A stretch of DNA of 64,000 nucleotides from Pseudophaeobacter flagellatus (GTDB lineage: Bacteria > Pseudomonadota > Alphaproteobacteria > Rhodobacterales > Rhodobacteraceae): the NCBI RefSeq assembly GCF_021228235.1, contig NZ_JAJQRG010000008.1:124001-188000 (forward strand), given 5' to 3'. Below, in pieces: positions 9,234-17,439 of this stretch. Each line of letters begins with the position of its first letter. Within the stretch, counting starts at the first letter, position 1. Both the position numbers and the translations under genes were made by a program. Below the pieces are notes generated by a model that worked only from the letters and a program-made list of their open reading frames with translations, was not told the DNA's origin and searched no databases.

Positions 9234-9920
9234 TTAGTGGTGGGCCAGGGTCGGAATTGTGGTAAGATCCGTCAGCACATGCGCCGGTGTCCAGGGCAGG
9301 CGGTCGACGGGCTCATTCGCACGGTTGACCCAGGCTGTGGTGAACCCATAGCCTGCGGCCCCGGCTGCATCCCAGCCGTTGGAGGAAACAAAGAGAACCT
9401 CTTCATTCTGGCAGTCAAAGCGCTGGCCGACGAGATCATAGACACGGGAGTCCGGCTTGAAGATGCCGACGCTTTCCACGGATAAGACATCATCCAGCAG
9501 CGCACCTATTCCGGCCGATTGCACCGCCCCATCCAACATATCCGGAGAACCATTTGACAGGATGGCGGTGTTCAGGCCGGCCCCTTTCAGGGTGGTCAGC
9601 ATGGCGGGGACCTCTGGGTAGGCCTGCAGTTCCCAATAGAGATCCAGCAAGCGCTGGCGCAGTTTGGCGTCGCCGTCCAGTCCGGTGGCCTCTAGCGCCC
9701 AGTCGAGGCCATCCTGGGTAACCTGCCAAAATCCACAGTGGGCATCTGTGATGGCGCGCAGCCAAGTATATTGCAACTGCTTCAGCCGCCAATGATTGGC
9801 CAGCGCGGGCCAGGTTTCCTGCAACTGCGGAAACGCGGGTTCAGCGGCGGCCTGGCGGGCCGCAGCGGTCACATCAAAGAGCGTGCCATAGGCATCAAAA
9901 ACGCAGGTGGTAATCGGCAT
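9234..9920 (-). CDS. Haloacid dehalogenase type II (L-2-haloacid dehalogenase)
   Basis: A 228-residue HAD-superfamily enzyme. Motif I is FDAYGTLFD with the nucleophilic aspartate, motif II is LSNGSPDML, the lysine of motif III is in GIFKPDSRVY, and the type II-specific motif SSNGWDAAGA is intact. The YGTLFDV plus SSNGWD combination separates L-2-haloacid dehalogenases from phosphatases of the same fold. It would hydrolyse L-2-haloalkanoates to D-2-hydroxy acids in the cytoplasm, a common accessory activity in marine roseobacters exposed to halogenated organics. It is separate from the next gene by 119 bases and appears to have its own expression unit. Confidence 0.85.
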   Translation of the reverse strand: MPITTCVFDAYGTLFDVTAAARQAAAEPAFPQLQETWPALANHWRLKQLQYTWLRAITDAHCGFWQVTQDGLDWALEATGLDGDAKLRQRLLDLYWELQAYPEVPAMLTTLKGAGLNTAILSNGSPDMLDGAVQSAGIGALLDDVLSVESVGIFKPDSRVYDLVGQRFDCQNEEVLFVSSNGWDAAGAAGYGFTTAWVNRANEPVDRLPWTPAHVLTDLTTIPTLAHH

Positions 9921-10192
9921 GTAACATCTCCTTTGTGATATCCTGTCATGCCTCCCGGAGGGCGCAAAGCGCGAAGTTGTGATGGATACAATTCTTCTGC
10001 AGCCGCGCCGTATCTCGCCTTTGTCTTTGTTCTGGCCTTAGTTCGGGCCGCAGTTTCGGCTTGGGGGCTGCTGGTTTCTGCGGCAGCGGCGAGGGCCGTA
10101 AAGGCGGCAAAAAAGGCTCGGATAGGCGGGTTTACTTCAGAACTGAGGCCTGTAGGGTGCGCCACTGTAATTTTGTATAAACTGGAGGTCCC

Positions 10193-10621
10193 ATGACCGA
10201 GGTAAAAAACGGCGATACTGTCCGCATCCACTACACTGGCACATTGACGGATGGTTCCGTCTTTGACAGCTCTGAGGGGCGTGACCCGCTGGAGTTCACC
10301 GTTGGCTCTGGGCAGGTGATTGCTGGCATGGATGCCGGCCTGCCGGGCATGGTTGTCGGTGATAAAAAGCGCCTCGAGATCGCGAGTACCGATGCCTATG
10401 GCCCCCTGAACCCAGAGGCACGCCAGGCGATTCCGCGCGAAGGCATTCCTGATGATATCCCGCTGGAGCTGGGCACCCAACTGCAAATGCAAAGCCCGGA
10501 AGGCCATGTGCTGCCAGTGACCGTGGTTGAAGTGACCGAGGCCACCGTGACCTTGGACGCCAACCACCCGCTGGCCGGTAAGGATCTGAACTTTGAAATC
10601 GAGCTGGTCTCGATCGACTGA
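10193..10621 (+). CDS. FKBP-type peptidyl-prolyl cis-trans isomerase, SlyD-like
   Basis: A 142-residue SlyD-type FKBP. The split FKBP halves are GDTVRIHYTGTLTDGSVFDSS and the C-terminal strand LNFEIELVSID, with the insert-in-flap domain between them (KKRLEIASTDAYGPLNPEA onward). It catalyses proline isomerisation and acts as a chaperone in the cytoplasm. The His/Cys-rich metal-binding tail of E. coli SlyD is missing, so a nickel-delivery role is unlikely. GGAGG lies seven bases upstream of the ATG. A strong bidirectional terminator follows. Confidence 0.9.
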   Translation: MTEVKNGDTVRIHYTGTLTDGSVFDSSEGRDPLEFTVGSGQVIAGMDAGLPGMVVGDKKRLEIASTDAYGPLNPEARQAIPREGIPDDIPLELGTQLQMQSPEGHVLPVTVVEVTEATVTLDANHPLAGKDLNFEIELVSID

Positions 10622-10650
10622 TCAGGTGCAAGGCACTGCTGGAATAGGAA

Positions 10651-10677
10651 AGGGCGCCCCATGAGGCGCCCTTTTTG
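10651..10677. terminator. Rho-independent terminator shared by slyD-like gene and fabI
   Basis: A seven-base perfect stem GGGCGCC / GGCGCCC around a short CATGA-type loop is followed by a T run on the plus strand. The A-rich bases on the other side (GGAAA) make it weaker on the minus strand. It lies between the convergent slyD-like gene and fabI. Confidence 0.85.
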
Positions 10678-10712
10678 TCTTGGGCCTTGTGCACAGCCGT
10701 CGCAGAGATGCT

Positions 10713-11504
10713 CTACAGGTGCTCTTGCTGCGGCATCCCGAGGATGTGAAAACCGCCATCAACGCGAATGATTTCACCAGTGGTGCAGGCACCGGCATCC
10801 GAGGCCAGATAGACCGCAGTGCCGCCGACGGCCTCAAGCGTGGCATTGGACCGCATCGGGGTGTTTTGTTCGGTGTGCTTGTAGGTCTTGCGGGCGCCAC
10901 CGATGGCCGCCCCGGCCAGGGTCTTCATCGGGCCGGGCGAAATGGCGTTGACGCGGATGCCTTCGGGGCCAAGATCATTGGCCAGGTAGCGGGTGGCGCT
11001 TTCCAGTGCCGCCTTGGCCACACCCATGACATTGTAGTTGGGCGTCACCCGGTTGGATCCGCCATAGGTCAGCGTCAGCAGGGTGCCGCCGTTGTCTTTC
11101 ATGAAGGGATGTGCCCGGCGCGCCACTTCGATGAAGGAATAGGCAGAGATATCCAGCGAGTTCTTGAAATTCGCCCGGCTGGTATCCAGGAAACGGCCTG
11201 TCAGTTCGGATTTGTCCGAATAGGCAATGGCGTGCACGACAAAATCAATGCTGTCCCAACGGCTGCCCAGCTGTTCAAAGGCGGTATCCAGCGAGGCATC
11301 ATCGGTCACATCGACATCGACCATGAAGTCACTGCCCAGGCTCTGGGCCAGCGGTTCCAGCCGTTTGCCAAAGGCGTCGCCCTGGTAGGTAAAGGCCAGC
11401 TCGGCACCAGCACCAGACATTGCCTTGGCAATGCCCCAGGCGATCGAACGTTCATTGGCCACGCCCATGACCAATCCACGTTTGCCCGTCAACAATCCTG
11501 ACAT
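10713..11504 (-). CDS. fabI: Enoyl-[acyl-carrier-protein] reductase (NADH)
   Basis: A 263-residue SDR-type FabI. The nucleotide motif is GVANERSIAWGIAKAM, the FabI-type active site is YNVMGVAKAALE (Tyr-x6-Lys), and the C-terminal TTGEIIRVDGGFHI strand closes the fold. It catalyses the last reduction in each fatty-acid elongation cycle. It lies 7 bases after fabB on the same strand, so fabB-fabI form one operon. The G-x5-S-I start and Tyr spacing exclude the FabL and FabV types. Confidence 0.93.
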   Translation of the reverse strand: MSGLLTGKRGLVMGVANERSIAWGIAKAMSGAGAELAFTYQGDAFGKRLEPLAQSLGSDFMVDVDVTDDASLDTAFEQLGSRWDSIDFVVHAIAYSDKSELTGRFLDTSRANFKNSLDISAYSFIEVARRAHPFMKDNGGTLLTLTYGGSNRVTPNYNVMGVAKAALESATRYLANDLGPEGIRVNAISPGPMKTLAGAAIGGARKTYKHTEQNTPMRSNATLEAVGGTAVYLASDAGACTTGEIIRVDGGFHILGMPQQEHL

Positions 11505-11511
11505 TATGAGG

Positions 11512-12741
11512 TTATCCTTTGTACTTGCTCAATAGCATCGACCCATTGGTGCCGCCAAAGCCAAAGCTGTTGGTCATGACACAGTCGAGGCCCGCATTTT
11601 CGACAAGATCAGTGGCGATTTCGCCGGGGAGAATGCCCTCGGCCAGGCTGTCCACATTGATCGAGGGGGTGATGAAATCATTCTCCAGCATCAGCAGGCA
11701 GAAAATCGCCTCTAGCGCGCCGGCGGCACCCTGGGCATGGCCGGTCATGGATTTGGTTGACGAAATCGGCGGGGTCTGACCTTCGCCAAAGACCCGGCGC
11801 ACGGCCTCGACTTCGCCAACGTCACCAACGGGGGTCGAAGTGCCATGGGCGTTGATATAGCTGACCTTGCGGCCTTCGGGCAGGGTCGACAGCGCCAGAC
11901 GCATGGCACGTTCACCACCTTCGCCTGAGGGCGCAACCATATCGTGGCCATCGGATGTGGCCGCATAGCCCACCACTTCGGCGTAGATCTTGGCGCCGCG
12001 CGCCAGCGCGTGGTCGAGATCTTCCAGCACCACAATGCCACCACCGCCTGAAATTACAAAACCGTCGCGGTCCTGATCAAAGGCGCGGCTGGCCGCGGTT
12101 GGGTCGTCGTTTTTCTTGGAGGACATCGCGCCCATGGCGTCAAACAGGCAGGACAGGGTCCAGTCCAGCTCTTCGCCGCCACCGGCAAACATCACGTCCT
12201 GCTTGCCCATCATGATCTGTTCCGCCGCATTGCCGATGCAGTGCAGCGAGGTCGAGCAGGCTGAGGTGATGGAATAGTTGATGCCCTTGATCTTGAAGGC
12301 CGTCGAGAGGTTGGCTGAAATGGTCGAGGACATACATTTAGGCACCGCAAAGGGCCCGATGCGCTTGGTGGCGCCGGTCTTGGCGACCACCTGATGCGCC
12401 GCCAACATGGCAGAGGTGGAAGGACCACCAGAACCGGCCACCAAGCCGGTGCGCTCATTCACGATCTGATCCTCGGAGAGGCCGGCATCGGCGATGGCTT
12501 GGCTCATGGCGATATGGGCATAGGCGGCACCGGGGCCCATAAAGCGCAGCGCGCGCTTGTCGACATGTTCCTTGATGTCGATCTTCAGCGTGCCGGCAAC
12601 CTGACTGCGAAAGCCATGCTCGGTCATTTCCGGGCTGGCAACGATGCCAGATTTCCCCGCCTTCAGTGAAGCGATGACTTCTTCGGTGTTGTTTCCGATG
12701 GAGGAGACGATCCCCAGACCGGTGACGACGACACGACGCAT
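11512..12741 (-). CDS. fabB: Beta-ketoacyl-ACP synthase I
   Basis: A 409-residue condensing enzyme. The catalytic cysteine is in TSACSTSLHCIG, with the two histidines in INAHGTSTPVGD and KSMTGHAQGAAGALEA, and the FGFGGTNGSMLL end. FabB elongates unsaturated acyl-ACPs made by FabA, so the two genes usually travel together in Gram-negative bacteria. A GGGAG ribosome site and a sigma-70-like promoter lie upstream. Here fabA is 520 bases away behind a terminator and an opposite-strand small gene, so fabB and fabI have to be expressed from their own promoter. Confidence 0.93.
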   Translation of the reverse strand: MRRVVVTGLGIVSSIGNNTEEVIASLKAGKSGIVASPEMTEHGFRSQVAGTLKIDIKEHVDKRALRFMGPGAAYAHIAMSQAIADAGLSEDQIVNERTGLVAGSGGPSTSAMLAAHQVVAKTGATKRIGPFAVPKCMSSTISANLSTAFKIKGINYSITSACSTSLHCIGNAAEQIMMGKQDVMFAGGGEELDWTLSCLFDAMGAMSSKKNDDPTAASRAFDQDRDGFVISGGGGIVVLEDLDHALARGAKIYAEVVGYAATSDGHDMVAPSGEGGERAMRLALSTLPEGRKVSYINAHGTSTPVGDVGEVEAVRRVFGEGQTPPISSTKSMTGHAQGAAGALEAIFCLLMLENDFITPSINVDSLAEGILPGEIATDLVENAGLDCVMTNSFGFGGTNGSMLLSKYKG

Positions 12742-12768
12742 ACGTGCACTCCCTTAATTGCTTATGTC

Positions 12769-12797
12769 TTAGTATGCATTGCAGGGCGGGGGTGCAA
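12769..12797 (-). promoter_or_regulatory. Sigma-70-like promoter for fabB-fabI
   Basis: On the minus strand TTGCAC (12792-12797) and TACTAA (12769-12774) are separated by exactly 17 bases and end 27 bases before the fabB start codon. This explains how fabB-fabI is expressed without fabA. Confidence 0.5.
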
Positions 12798-12925
12798 GAT
12801 GGGATGGCGGGGCGGCGCAGGCTTGTAGCTGGTTTTGCGGTGGTTGGCAGCTTTGCGGGCAAAGCGGTCGTTGCAGTTCACTGTCGAAGTGCTAAACTTT
12901 CGGCGGTGATGCAAGGGGCTAGTAG

Positions 12926-13162
12926 ATGATTAGAAAGATCGCTTCTCTGGTTTCTCTCGGGCTCGCATTGGCTTTTGGGTGCTTATACTACGTCGAGTAT
13001 TTCAAATGGCGAAATTGTTTCAATGAATTGGGTCGCTGCTTCGATGATGACGCGGGTGTCGTATATCTAGAGCAATCAGGAATCGTATGGTTCTTACTCG
13101 CGGTGCTGGCGCTTGGAGTGGGCCTCTACAATGCATGGCATCTGAGTAAACCTAAACGGTAA
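12926..13162 (+). CDS. Small two-span membrane protein of unknown function, between fabB and fabA
   Basis: A 78-residue protein with an N-terminal hydrophobic helix (IASLVSLGLALAFGCLYYV), a middle loop with two cysteines (NCFNELGRCFDDD) and a second helix (IVWFLLAVLALGVGLY), ending in a basic tail. AAGGGG lies about ten bases upstream of the ATG. Codon use is visibly more AT-rich than in the flanking fab genes. I do not recognise a family. It is on the opposite strand to fabA, fabB and fabI and breaks their usual adjacency, so it looks like a later insertion. Confidence 0.6.
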   Translation: MIRKIASLVSLGLALAFGCLYYVEYFKWRNCFNELGRCFDDDAGVVYLEQSGIVWFLLAVLALGVGLYNAWHLSKPKR

Positions 13163-13212
13163 TCCGGACATGGAGCGGACAGTTCTCAAACAAAAGACAG
13201 CCTCAAACAAAA

Positions 13213-13236
13213 AAAGAGGCCCGGAGGCCTCTTTCT
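13213..13236. terminator. Bidirectional terminator separating fabA from the small membrane gene
   Basis: A seven-base stem AGAGGCC / GGCCTCT with a CGGA loop has A runs on its left and a T-rich tail on its right. Read on the minus strand it ends in TTTTTTTG, so it is a strong stop for fabA. It also ends the plus-strand small gene. Confidence 0.88.
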
Positions 13237-13260
13237 TCAATCTCAGATTAATCGAGAGAG

Positions 13261-13770
13261 CTAGGCTTCGGACAGAACGACCTTCATGTCCTTGACGTCG
13301 TAGATCATCTCGCCATCGGCTTCGACGATGCCATCCGCCACGCCCATGGTCAGGCGGCGGGTTTGGATCGCTTTCTTGAAGTCGATCTTATAGGTCAGCA
13401 TCTTGCGCTCGGGGCGGACCATGCCGGTGAGTTTGACCTCGCCAACGCCCACAGCCATGCCGCGACCTTTCCAGCCGCGCCAGCCGAGGTTGAAGCCGGT
13501 CAGCTGCCACAGGCCATCCAGGCCCAGGCAGCCGGGCATGATCGGGTTGCCGGGGAAGTGGCATTCAAAGAACCACAGATCTGGGTTGATATCGAATTCC
13601 GCAACGATATGACCCTTGCCATGGGCACCGCCATCGGCGCTGACTTCGGTGATGCGGTCCATCATCAACATTGGCGGGGCGGGAAGCTGGGCGTTGCCGG
13701 GGCCAAACAGCTCTCCTCGGGAACATTTCAACAGGTCGTCTTTGTCAAAGCTGCTGGGGTAATCGGCCAT
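13261..13770 (-). CDS. fabA: 3-hydroxydecanoyl-ACP dehydratase / isomerase
   Basis: A 169-residue hot-dog-fold enzyme. The catalytic histidine is in [11 protein letters not shown] and the catalytic aspartate in [11 protein letters not shown]. FabA makes the trans-2 to cis-3 double bond that starts anaerobic unsaturated-fatty-acid synthesis. The start at 13770 is supported by AGGAGA nine bases upstream; a longer open frame reaches 14157 but would run over the irr promoter. It is divergent from irr, as is usual in this group, and appears monocistronic because a strong terminator follows it. Confidence 0.93.
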   Translation of the reverse strand: MADYPSSFDKDDLLKCSRGELFGPGNAQLPAPPMLMMDRITEVSADGGAHGKGHIVAEFDINPDLWFFECHFPGNPIMPGCLGLDGLWQLTGFNLGWRGWKGRGMAVGVGEVKLTGMVRPERKMLTYKIDFKKAIQTRRLTMGVADGIVEADGEMIYDVKDMKVVLSEA

Positions 13771-13825
13771 GCTGGCGCGTCTCCTGCCTGGGTGTTTCGT
13801 GTGTTTTCTTTCCTGTAGCACCCGG

Positions 13826-13842
13826 CTTGCCGGTCCGGCAAG
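13826..13842. promoter_or_regulatory. 17-base perfect palindrome between irr and fabA
   Basis: CTTGCCGG and CCGGCAAG flank a single T, giving an 8-base perfect inverted repeat. It sits 56 bases upstream of the fabA start codon in the irr-fabA divergent region. It has no T run, so an operator is more likely than a terminator. The binding protein is unknown. Confidence 0.45.
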
Positions 13843-13917
13843 AGCAGTGAAGCCACGCTGACAAAGAGAATGTGTCATCAGGGCGCTGGGCAGGATTGCT
13901 GGAAATGGGGATTCTGT

Positions 13918-13947
13918 TTGAAAAACGCGATGCATTTGCAGTATAAC
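13918..13947 (+). promoter_or_regulatory. Sigma-70-like promoter for irr
   Basis: TTGAAA (13918-13923) and TATAAC (13942-13947) are 18 bases apart and lie 31 bases upstream of the irr start. A 10-base direct repeat (ACGCGATGCA at 13925 and 13959) brackets the -10 region. Confidence 0.55.
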
Positions 13948-13978
13948 CCCCAATAGCAACGCGATGCAGGATCCGCAC

Positions 13979-14395
13979 ATGACGCCAAACAGCGAAGACG
14001 TGGCAACAAATTGGTTGGTCGAGGCCGGGCTGCGCCCGACCCGGCAGCGGCTTGCTTTGGCTGAACTGCTGGTGGGCGATGGCAAACATCGCCATGTCAC
14101 CGCCGAAAGCCTGTTTGACGCCGCCAAGACCAGGGGTACGGCCGTTTCCCTGGCCACCGTCTACAATACCCTGCGCGCCTTTTGTGATGCGGGCGTGCTG
14201 CAAGAGATCACCGTCGATGGCTCCAAAAGCTATTTTGACACCAATACCCATGATCATCCGCATTATTTCTGGGAAGATGGCAGCCGAGTCACTGATGCAC
14301 CATCGGACCAATTGGTGATCCAGCGTTTGCCAGAGGCGCCCGAGGGCATGGAAATTGCCTCGGTTGATGTGGTGATCCGCCTGCGCAAAATCTGA
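13979..14395 (+). CDS. irr: Iron response regulator Irr (Fur family)
   Basis: A 138-residue Fur-family protein. The winged helix is [13 protein letters not shown] to [18 protein letters not shown], with the Irr-type HRHV after the first helices and the histidine cluster HDHPHYF in the dimerisation domain that binds haem or metal in characterised Irr proteins. The N-terminal CP-type haem regulatory motif of Bradyrhizobium Irr is absent, as in other Rhodobacteraceae. Irr represses haem synthesis and iron-using genes under iron limitation. ATG 13979 is chosen because AGGA stands seven bases upstream; ATG 13964 lacks a ribosome site. Confidence 0.88.
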   Translation: MTPNSEDVATNWLVEAGLRPTRQRLALAELLVGDGKHRHVTAESLFDAAKTRGTAVSLATVYNTLRAFCDAGVLQEITVDGSKSYFDTNTHDHPHYFWEDGSRVTDAPSDQLVIQRLPEAPEGMEIASVDVVIRLRKI

Positions 14396-14439
14396 ACCCT
14401 GCCAGCGGGCCATTGTTTCCTGCGTGGCGAGGCGCTGAT

Positions 14440-15393
14440 TCATACGTCATCCGCTTGCTGTTCCATTGTGATTGCCCCGTCTGTTAACTGTCCTGTGTGC
14501 CGAGTGGCCAGGCCCTGCGATAGGGCCTGAATTGCACGCGCCTGAGCAGAGCCAGCCGGCGGTTGACCATGACTGGTCAGGATCACCGGCTCGCGGGCGC
14601 TGGCGTCGCTGATGGGCACCATAACCAGCGGCTTGCCATCATAGCTCTGTCCCAGCTGTGGGGCGCTATAGCTAACGCCCACCCCTTCGCCATTGGCCGC
14701 CAGGCTGCGCAGCAATTCGAGAGATGCGGCGCGATGGGCGATGCGCGGCGTAAGTCCCTGGGTTTTGAACAGGGCCAGCATATGCTGCAGCGACAGGCCT
14801 TCCTGCGACAGGATCAGTGGCACCTCGGCCAGCGCCGCCAGCGGCAGGGAACTGTGGCTGGCCAGCGGATGGTCTGGCGATACCAGCGCCTGTGGGAAGC
14901 GTTGGTCAATCTCGCGGCGTTCAAAACTGGCATCCAGCCCCAGATCATAAGTCAGGGCAAGATCAATATCGCCCTGCAGCAGCGCGTCGGTGAGGCGGGT
15001 AAACCCATCGACGCGGGGGCTGATGGTCAGCTCAGGCAGGCTCTGCCGTAGCAGGCGCAGGGCAGGGGCCAGCAAGAGGGGGGCCAGATCGGCAAAACAG
15101 CCAAGCACCAGCCTTTGCGTCACCGGGCTGGCACCGCCGGGGGTTTCTAGTTGGGCCGCCTGGTCCAGCAGGGCCTGGGCGGCCTTGGCAAAGTCGCGTC
15201 CGCGTGGGGTCAGGGTCAGGGGCGCGCCGCGCCGACGTTGGAACAACACATGGCCAAGGTGTGTTTCGATTCGGGCCAGCGCGGTGGAGAGCGCAGGCTG
15301 GCTGACATGCAGCCGCTCTGCGGCCGCCGAAAGGCTGCCCTGCTGCGCAACGGCACAGACATATTCGTAGTGGCGTAGGGTGAGATATAACAT
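14440..15393 (-). CDS. LysR-family transcriptional regulator, divergent from the PhyH dioxygenase
   Basis: A 317-residue LysR regulator. The N-terminal HTH is QGSLSAAAERLHVSQPALS followed by IETHLGHVLFQRRRG, then a periplasmic-binding-protein-like effector domain. It is transcribed away from the phytanoyl-CoA-dioxygenase-family gene, and the ~105-base gap is AT-rich with an ATAT-bounded imperfect dyad near 15400-15420. The ordinary LysR rule would make that gene its target. The effector is unknown. Confidence 0.85.
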   Translation of the reverse strand: MLYLTLRHYEYVCAVAQQGSLSAAAERLHVSQPALSTALARIETHLGHVLFQRRRGAPLTLTPRGRDFAKAAQALLDQAAQLETPGGASPVTQRLVLGCFADLAPLLLAPALRLLRQSLPELTISPRVDGFTRLTDALLQGDIDLALTYDLGLDASFERREIDQRFPQALVSPDHPLASHSSLPLAALAEVPLILSQEGLSLQHMLALFKTQGLTPRIAHRAASLELLRSLAANGEGVGVSYSAPQLGQSYDGKPLVMVPISDASAREPVILTSHGQPPAGSAQARAIQALSQGLATRHTGQLTDGAITMEQQADDV

Positions 15394-15499
15394 GAATCTA
15401 TATCTACCTTAGAAATATATGATTTGAAACTAAACCCTGAAGCGGACAGTGTCGCGGAAGAAAAAACGCAAGCTTCACCGATCCAAAATGGAGACCCAA

Positions 15500-16297
15500 A
15501 TGGTGCACCCCCTAATTACCCAAGACCATATCGACCAGTTCCAGCGCGATGGCGTGGTGCTTATCAAAGGCCTGTTCCATGACCAGGTTGAGCAACTGCG
15601 CCAGGGGGTTGAACACAATATGGCTGACCCTGGCCCCTATGCGTCGAACAATGACAAGCCAGGCCAAACCGGGCGGTTTTTTGATGACTATTGCAACTGG
15701 TCGCGCATTCCGGATTTCGAGGCGGCGATCAAGGCTTCTCCGGTGGCGGAAGTGGCCGCCGATCTGATGCAGTCAAGCCGGGTGCAGATGTTCCACGATC
15801 ACGTGCTGGTCAAGGAGCCGGGCACCTCGATGGCGACGCCCTGGCATCAGGATGGCCCCTATTATTTTGTCGAAGGCGCGCAGACGGTCAGCTTTTGGTC
15901 GCCGCTTGATCCTGTGACGCAGGCTGCACTGCGCTGCGTGGCCGGGTCGCACAAATGGGAAAAGGAGGTATTGCCAACGCGTTGGGTTTCTGAAGAGGGC
16001 TTTTTTGCCGATGAAGGCCAGTACATGGCGGTGCCCGACCCGGAGGCCGAAGGTATGGACATTCGCGAATGGGACATGGCGCCGGGCGATGCGGTGGCCT
16101 TCAACTACAAAACCCTGCATGGAGCGCGCGCCAATACCAGCGAGAGCCGTCGCCGAGCTTTCTCTCTGCGGTTGGTGGGCGATGATGCGCGCTATGTGGA
16201 GCGCCCTGGCCCTACCTCGCCGCCCTATCCCGGCCACGAGATGCAGCCGGGCCAACGGCTGCGCGAGGACTGGTTCCCGGTGCTGTTGCAGCGGTAG
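15500..16297 (+). CDS. Phytanoyl-CoA dioxygenase (PhyH) family Fe(II)/2-oxoglutarate oxygenase
   Basis: A 265-residue non-haem iron oxygenase. The iron-binding H-x-D is in WHQDGPYYF and the distal histidine in TLHGARANTS, followed by the 2-oxoglutarate-binding arginine region RRAFSLRLVGDD. PhyH relatives hydroxylate diverse small molecules, among them ectoine and phosphonates; the residue pattern does not settle the substrate. The start at 15500 is chosen because GGAGA sits six bases upstream; the frame could extend to GTG 15449. The likely regulator is the divergent LysR gene. Confidence 0.85.
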   Translation: MVHPLITQDHIDQFQRDGVVLIKGLFHDQVEQLRQGVEHNMADPGPYASNNDKPGQTGRFFDDYCNWSRIPDFEAAIKASPVAEVAADLMQSSRVQMFHDHVLVKEPGTSMATPWHQDGPYYFVEGAQTVSFWSPLDPVTQAALRCVAGSHKWEKEVLPTRWVSEEGFFADEGQYMAVPDPEAEGMDIREWDMAPGDAVAFNYKTLHGARANTSESRRRAFSLRLVGDDARYVERPGPTSPPYPGHEMQPGQRLREDWFPVLLQR

Positions 16298-16322
16298 CTT
16301 CGGTTACTAAGGGGGCTCGCAA

Positions 16323-16390
16323 GAGGGGCGCTGCCCCCTCTTGCGCCCAGGGGCGCAATTCACCCCCGGGATATTTAGGGCCAAATGAAG
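16323..16390. repeat. REP-like intergenic element, copy A
   Basis: It contains a G-rich/C-rich hairpin (GAGGGG-CGCTG-CCCCCTC), a second hairpin (TTGCGCCC / GGGCGCAA, 16341-16358) and then a conserved tail CCCCCGGGATATTT and CCAAATGAA. The tail is 24/27 identical to a second element at 38930-38957. It lies between the converging dioxygenase gene and the next minus-strand gene. Confidence 0.7.
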
Positions 16391-16433
16391 CGGTGGGCGA
16401 AATTGAACAGGGGAGCGGAAAAGTGGGGTGGTC

Positions 16434-17303
16434 TCAGAACCATTGCCCCGGCTCGATCAGGCCCAGATCGAGCAATTGCCGGGAGTGCCATTCAAAAGGC
16501 GTTGAATTGTGCCAGCGAAAACTGTTGATGGTGAAATTCGAGCCGGGGTTGCGTTTCAGCGCCTTGGCGGTGCGGAAGGAGCAGATCGCGGCGGTCAGGT
16601 TGTGATGCCAGGGGCAGGCGTAGGTGTTGTATTCTTGCGCATTGAAGGTGTGATTCGCGTTCAGCACCAAGCCGCCTTTGGCTTGGAATAGAGAAATCCG
16701 GTCTATTTTGCGGCTGTCTGGCGGGATGTGTTCCTCTTGGCGCCAGCGCACCCCGCCAAAGAAATCCAGCTGCCGCTCACGTGGCGCGTTGCCCTGCGCG
16801 TTGTTGCGGGATTGGGCGTAGTAACCGGATTTGTCCAGATAGGCGGTCTCTAGTGAGACGGCATTGGGGTGTTGCGTCAAATCCCCGGCATAAAGATCAA
16901 TCACATAGGTCAGCATCGCAGCGCGCCGCTCCTCGCGGTGGAAGGTCAGCATTTCGGTCACGGTGCGGGTTTCACAGAAGGGGAAGAACAGGTATTCAGT
17001 GTTGTAGCAATAATAGAGCCAGCACCCTGGCGTGGCGGCCCTAATCACCTGGTTGATCGCAGCAAAGACATGTTCAGGCGCGCTGCAATCAAACGGCACC
17101 CGGTGCACCTTGGATTTGATGTCGCGCGGCAGATCAAAGGCATCGGGCATGAGGGCGACAACCGTCGTGAAGCCGGATTGCAGGTGATGGCGTAGCGTCG
17201 AGGCAATCTCTACATCGTCCTCAACAAAGATCAGCGCCACCGGGCCTGTCACCAGTAGCGCCTTGTGTTGCTTGAGGAAATCGTCCAGCGAAGAATGCAT
17301 CAT
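16434..17303 (-). CDS. Uncharacterised protein, possibly a family 2-like glycosyltransferase
   Basis: About 289 residues from ATG 17303 (MMHSSLDDFLK). An N-terminal alpha/beta part with ALIFVEDDVEIASTLRHHL and TTVVALMPDAFDLP is followed by a conserved-looking block YYCYNTEYLFFPFCETRTV and EERRAAMLTYVIDLYAGDL, and an aromatic C-terminus (NTYACPWHHNLTAAICSF). The N-terminal half has the look of a nucleotide-sugar-binding fold but no clear DxD is placed, so glycosyltransferase is a weak proposal. No signal peptide or membrane span. It is divergent from miaB. Confidence 0.55.
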   Translation of the reverse strand: MMHSSLDDFLKQHKALLVTGPVALIFVEDDVEIASTLRHHLQSGFTTVVALMPDAFDLPRDIKSKVHRVPFDCSAPEHVFAAINQVIRAATPGCWLYYCYNTEYLFFPFCETRTVTEMLTFHREERRAAMLTYVIDLYAGDLTQHPNAVSLETAYLDKSGYYAQSRNNAQGNAPRERQLDFFGGVRWRQEEHIPPDSRKIDRISLFQAKGGLVLNANHTFNAQEYNTYACPWHHNLTAAICSFRTAKALKRNPGSNFTINSFRWHNSTPFEWHSRQLLDLGLIEPGQWF

Positions 17304-17439
17304 GCTCTTTGTCTCTGCCTTTCTGGCATTTGCTGCTAAAATCAGGTAATCCCGCCTGCATTGCAAGCCACGAGATTTGCCGTTATGGCAGGCCGTTGTT
17401 TTTGTCCTGTTTCCCACCTCTGCTGGAAGGCCCTACCAT

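Noticed and set aside
9948-10196. An 82-codon frame before the slyD-like gene that overlaps its ATG by 4 bases
   Set aside because: Composition is Ala/Arg-rich low complexity, no ribosome site is present, and the slyD-like gene has its own. I treat 9921-10192 as intergenic.
13771-14157. An N-terminal extension of fabA by 129 codons
   Set aside because: It would cover the irr promoter and start; the AGGAGA site at 13770 gives the standard FabA length.
15435-15450. GCGGACAGT shared by 13173 and 15438
   Set aside because: Nine bases is too short in 64 kb of this composition to claim a repeat.
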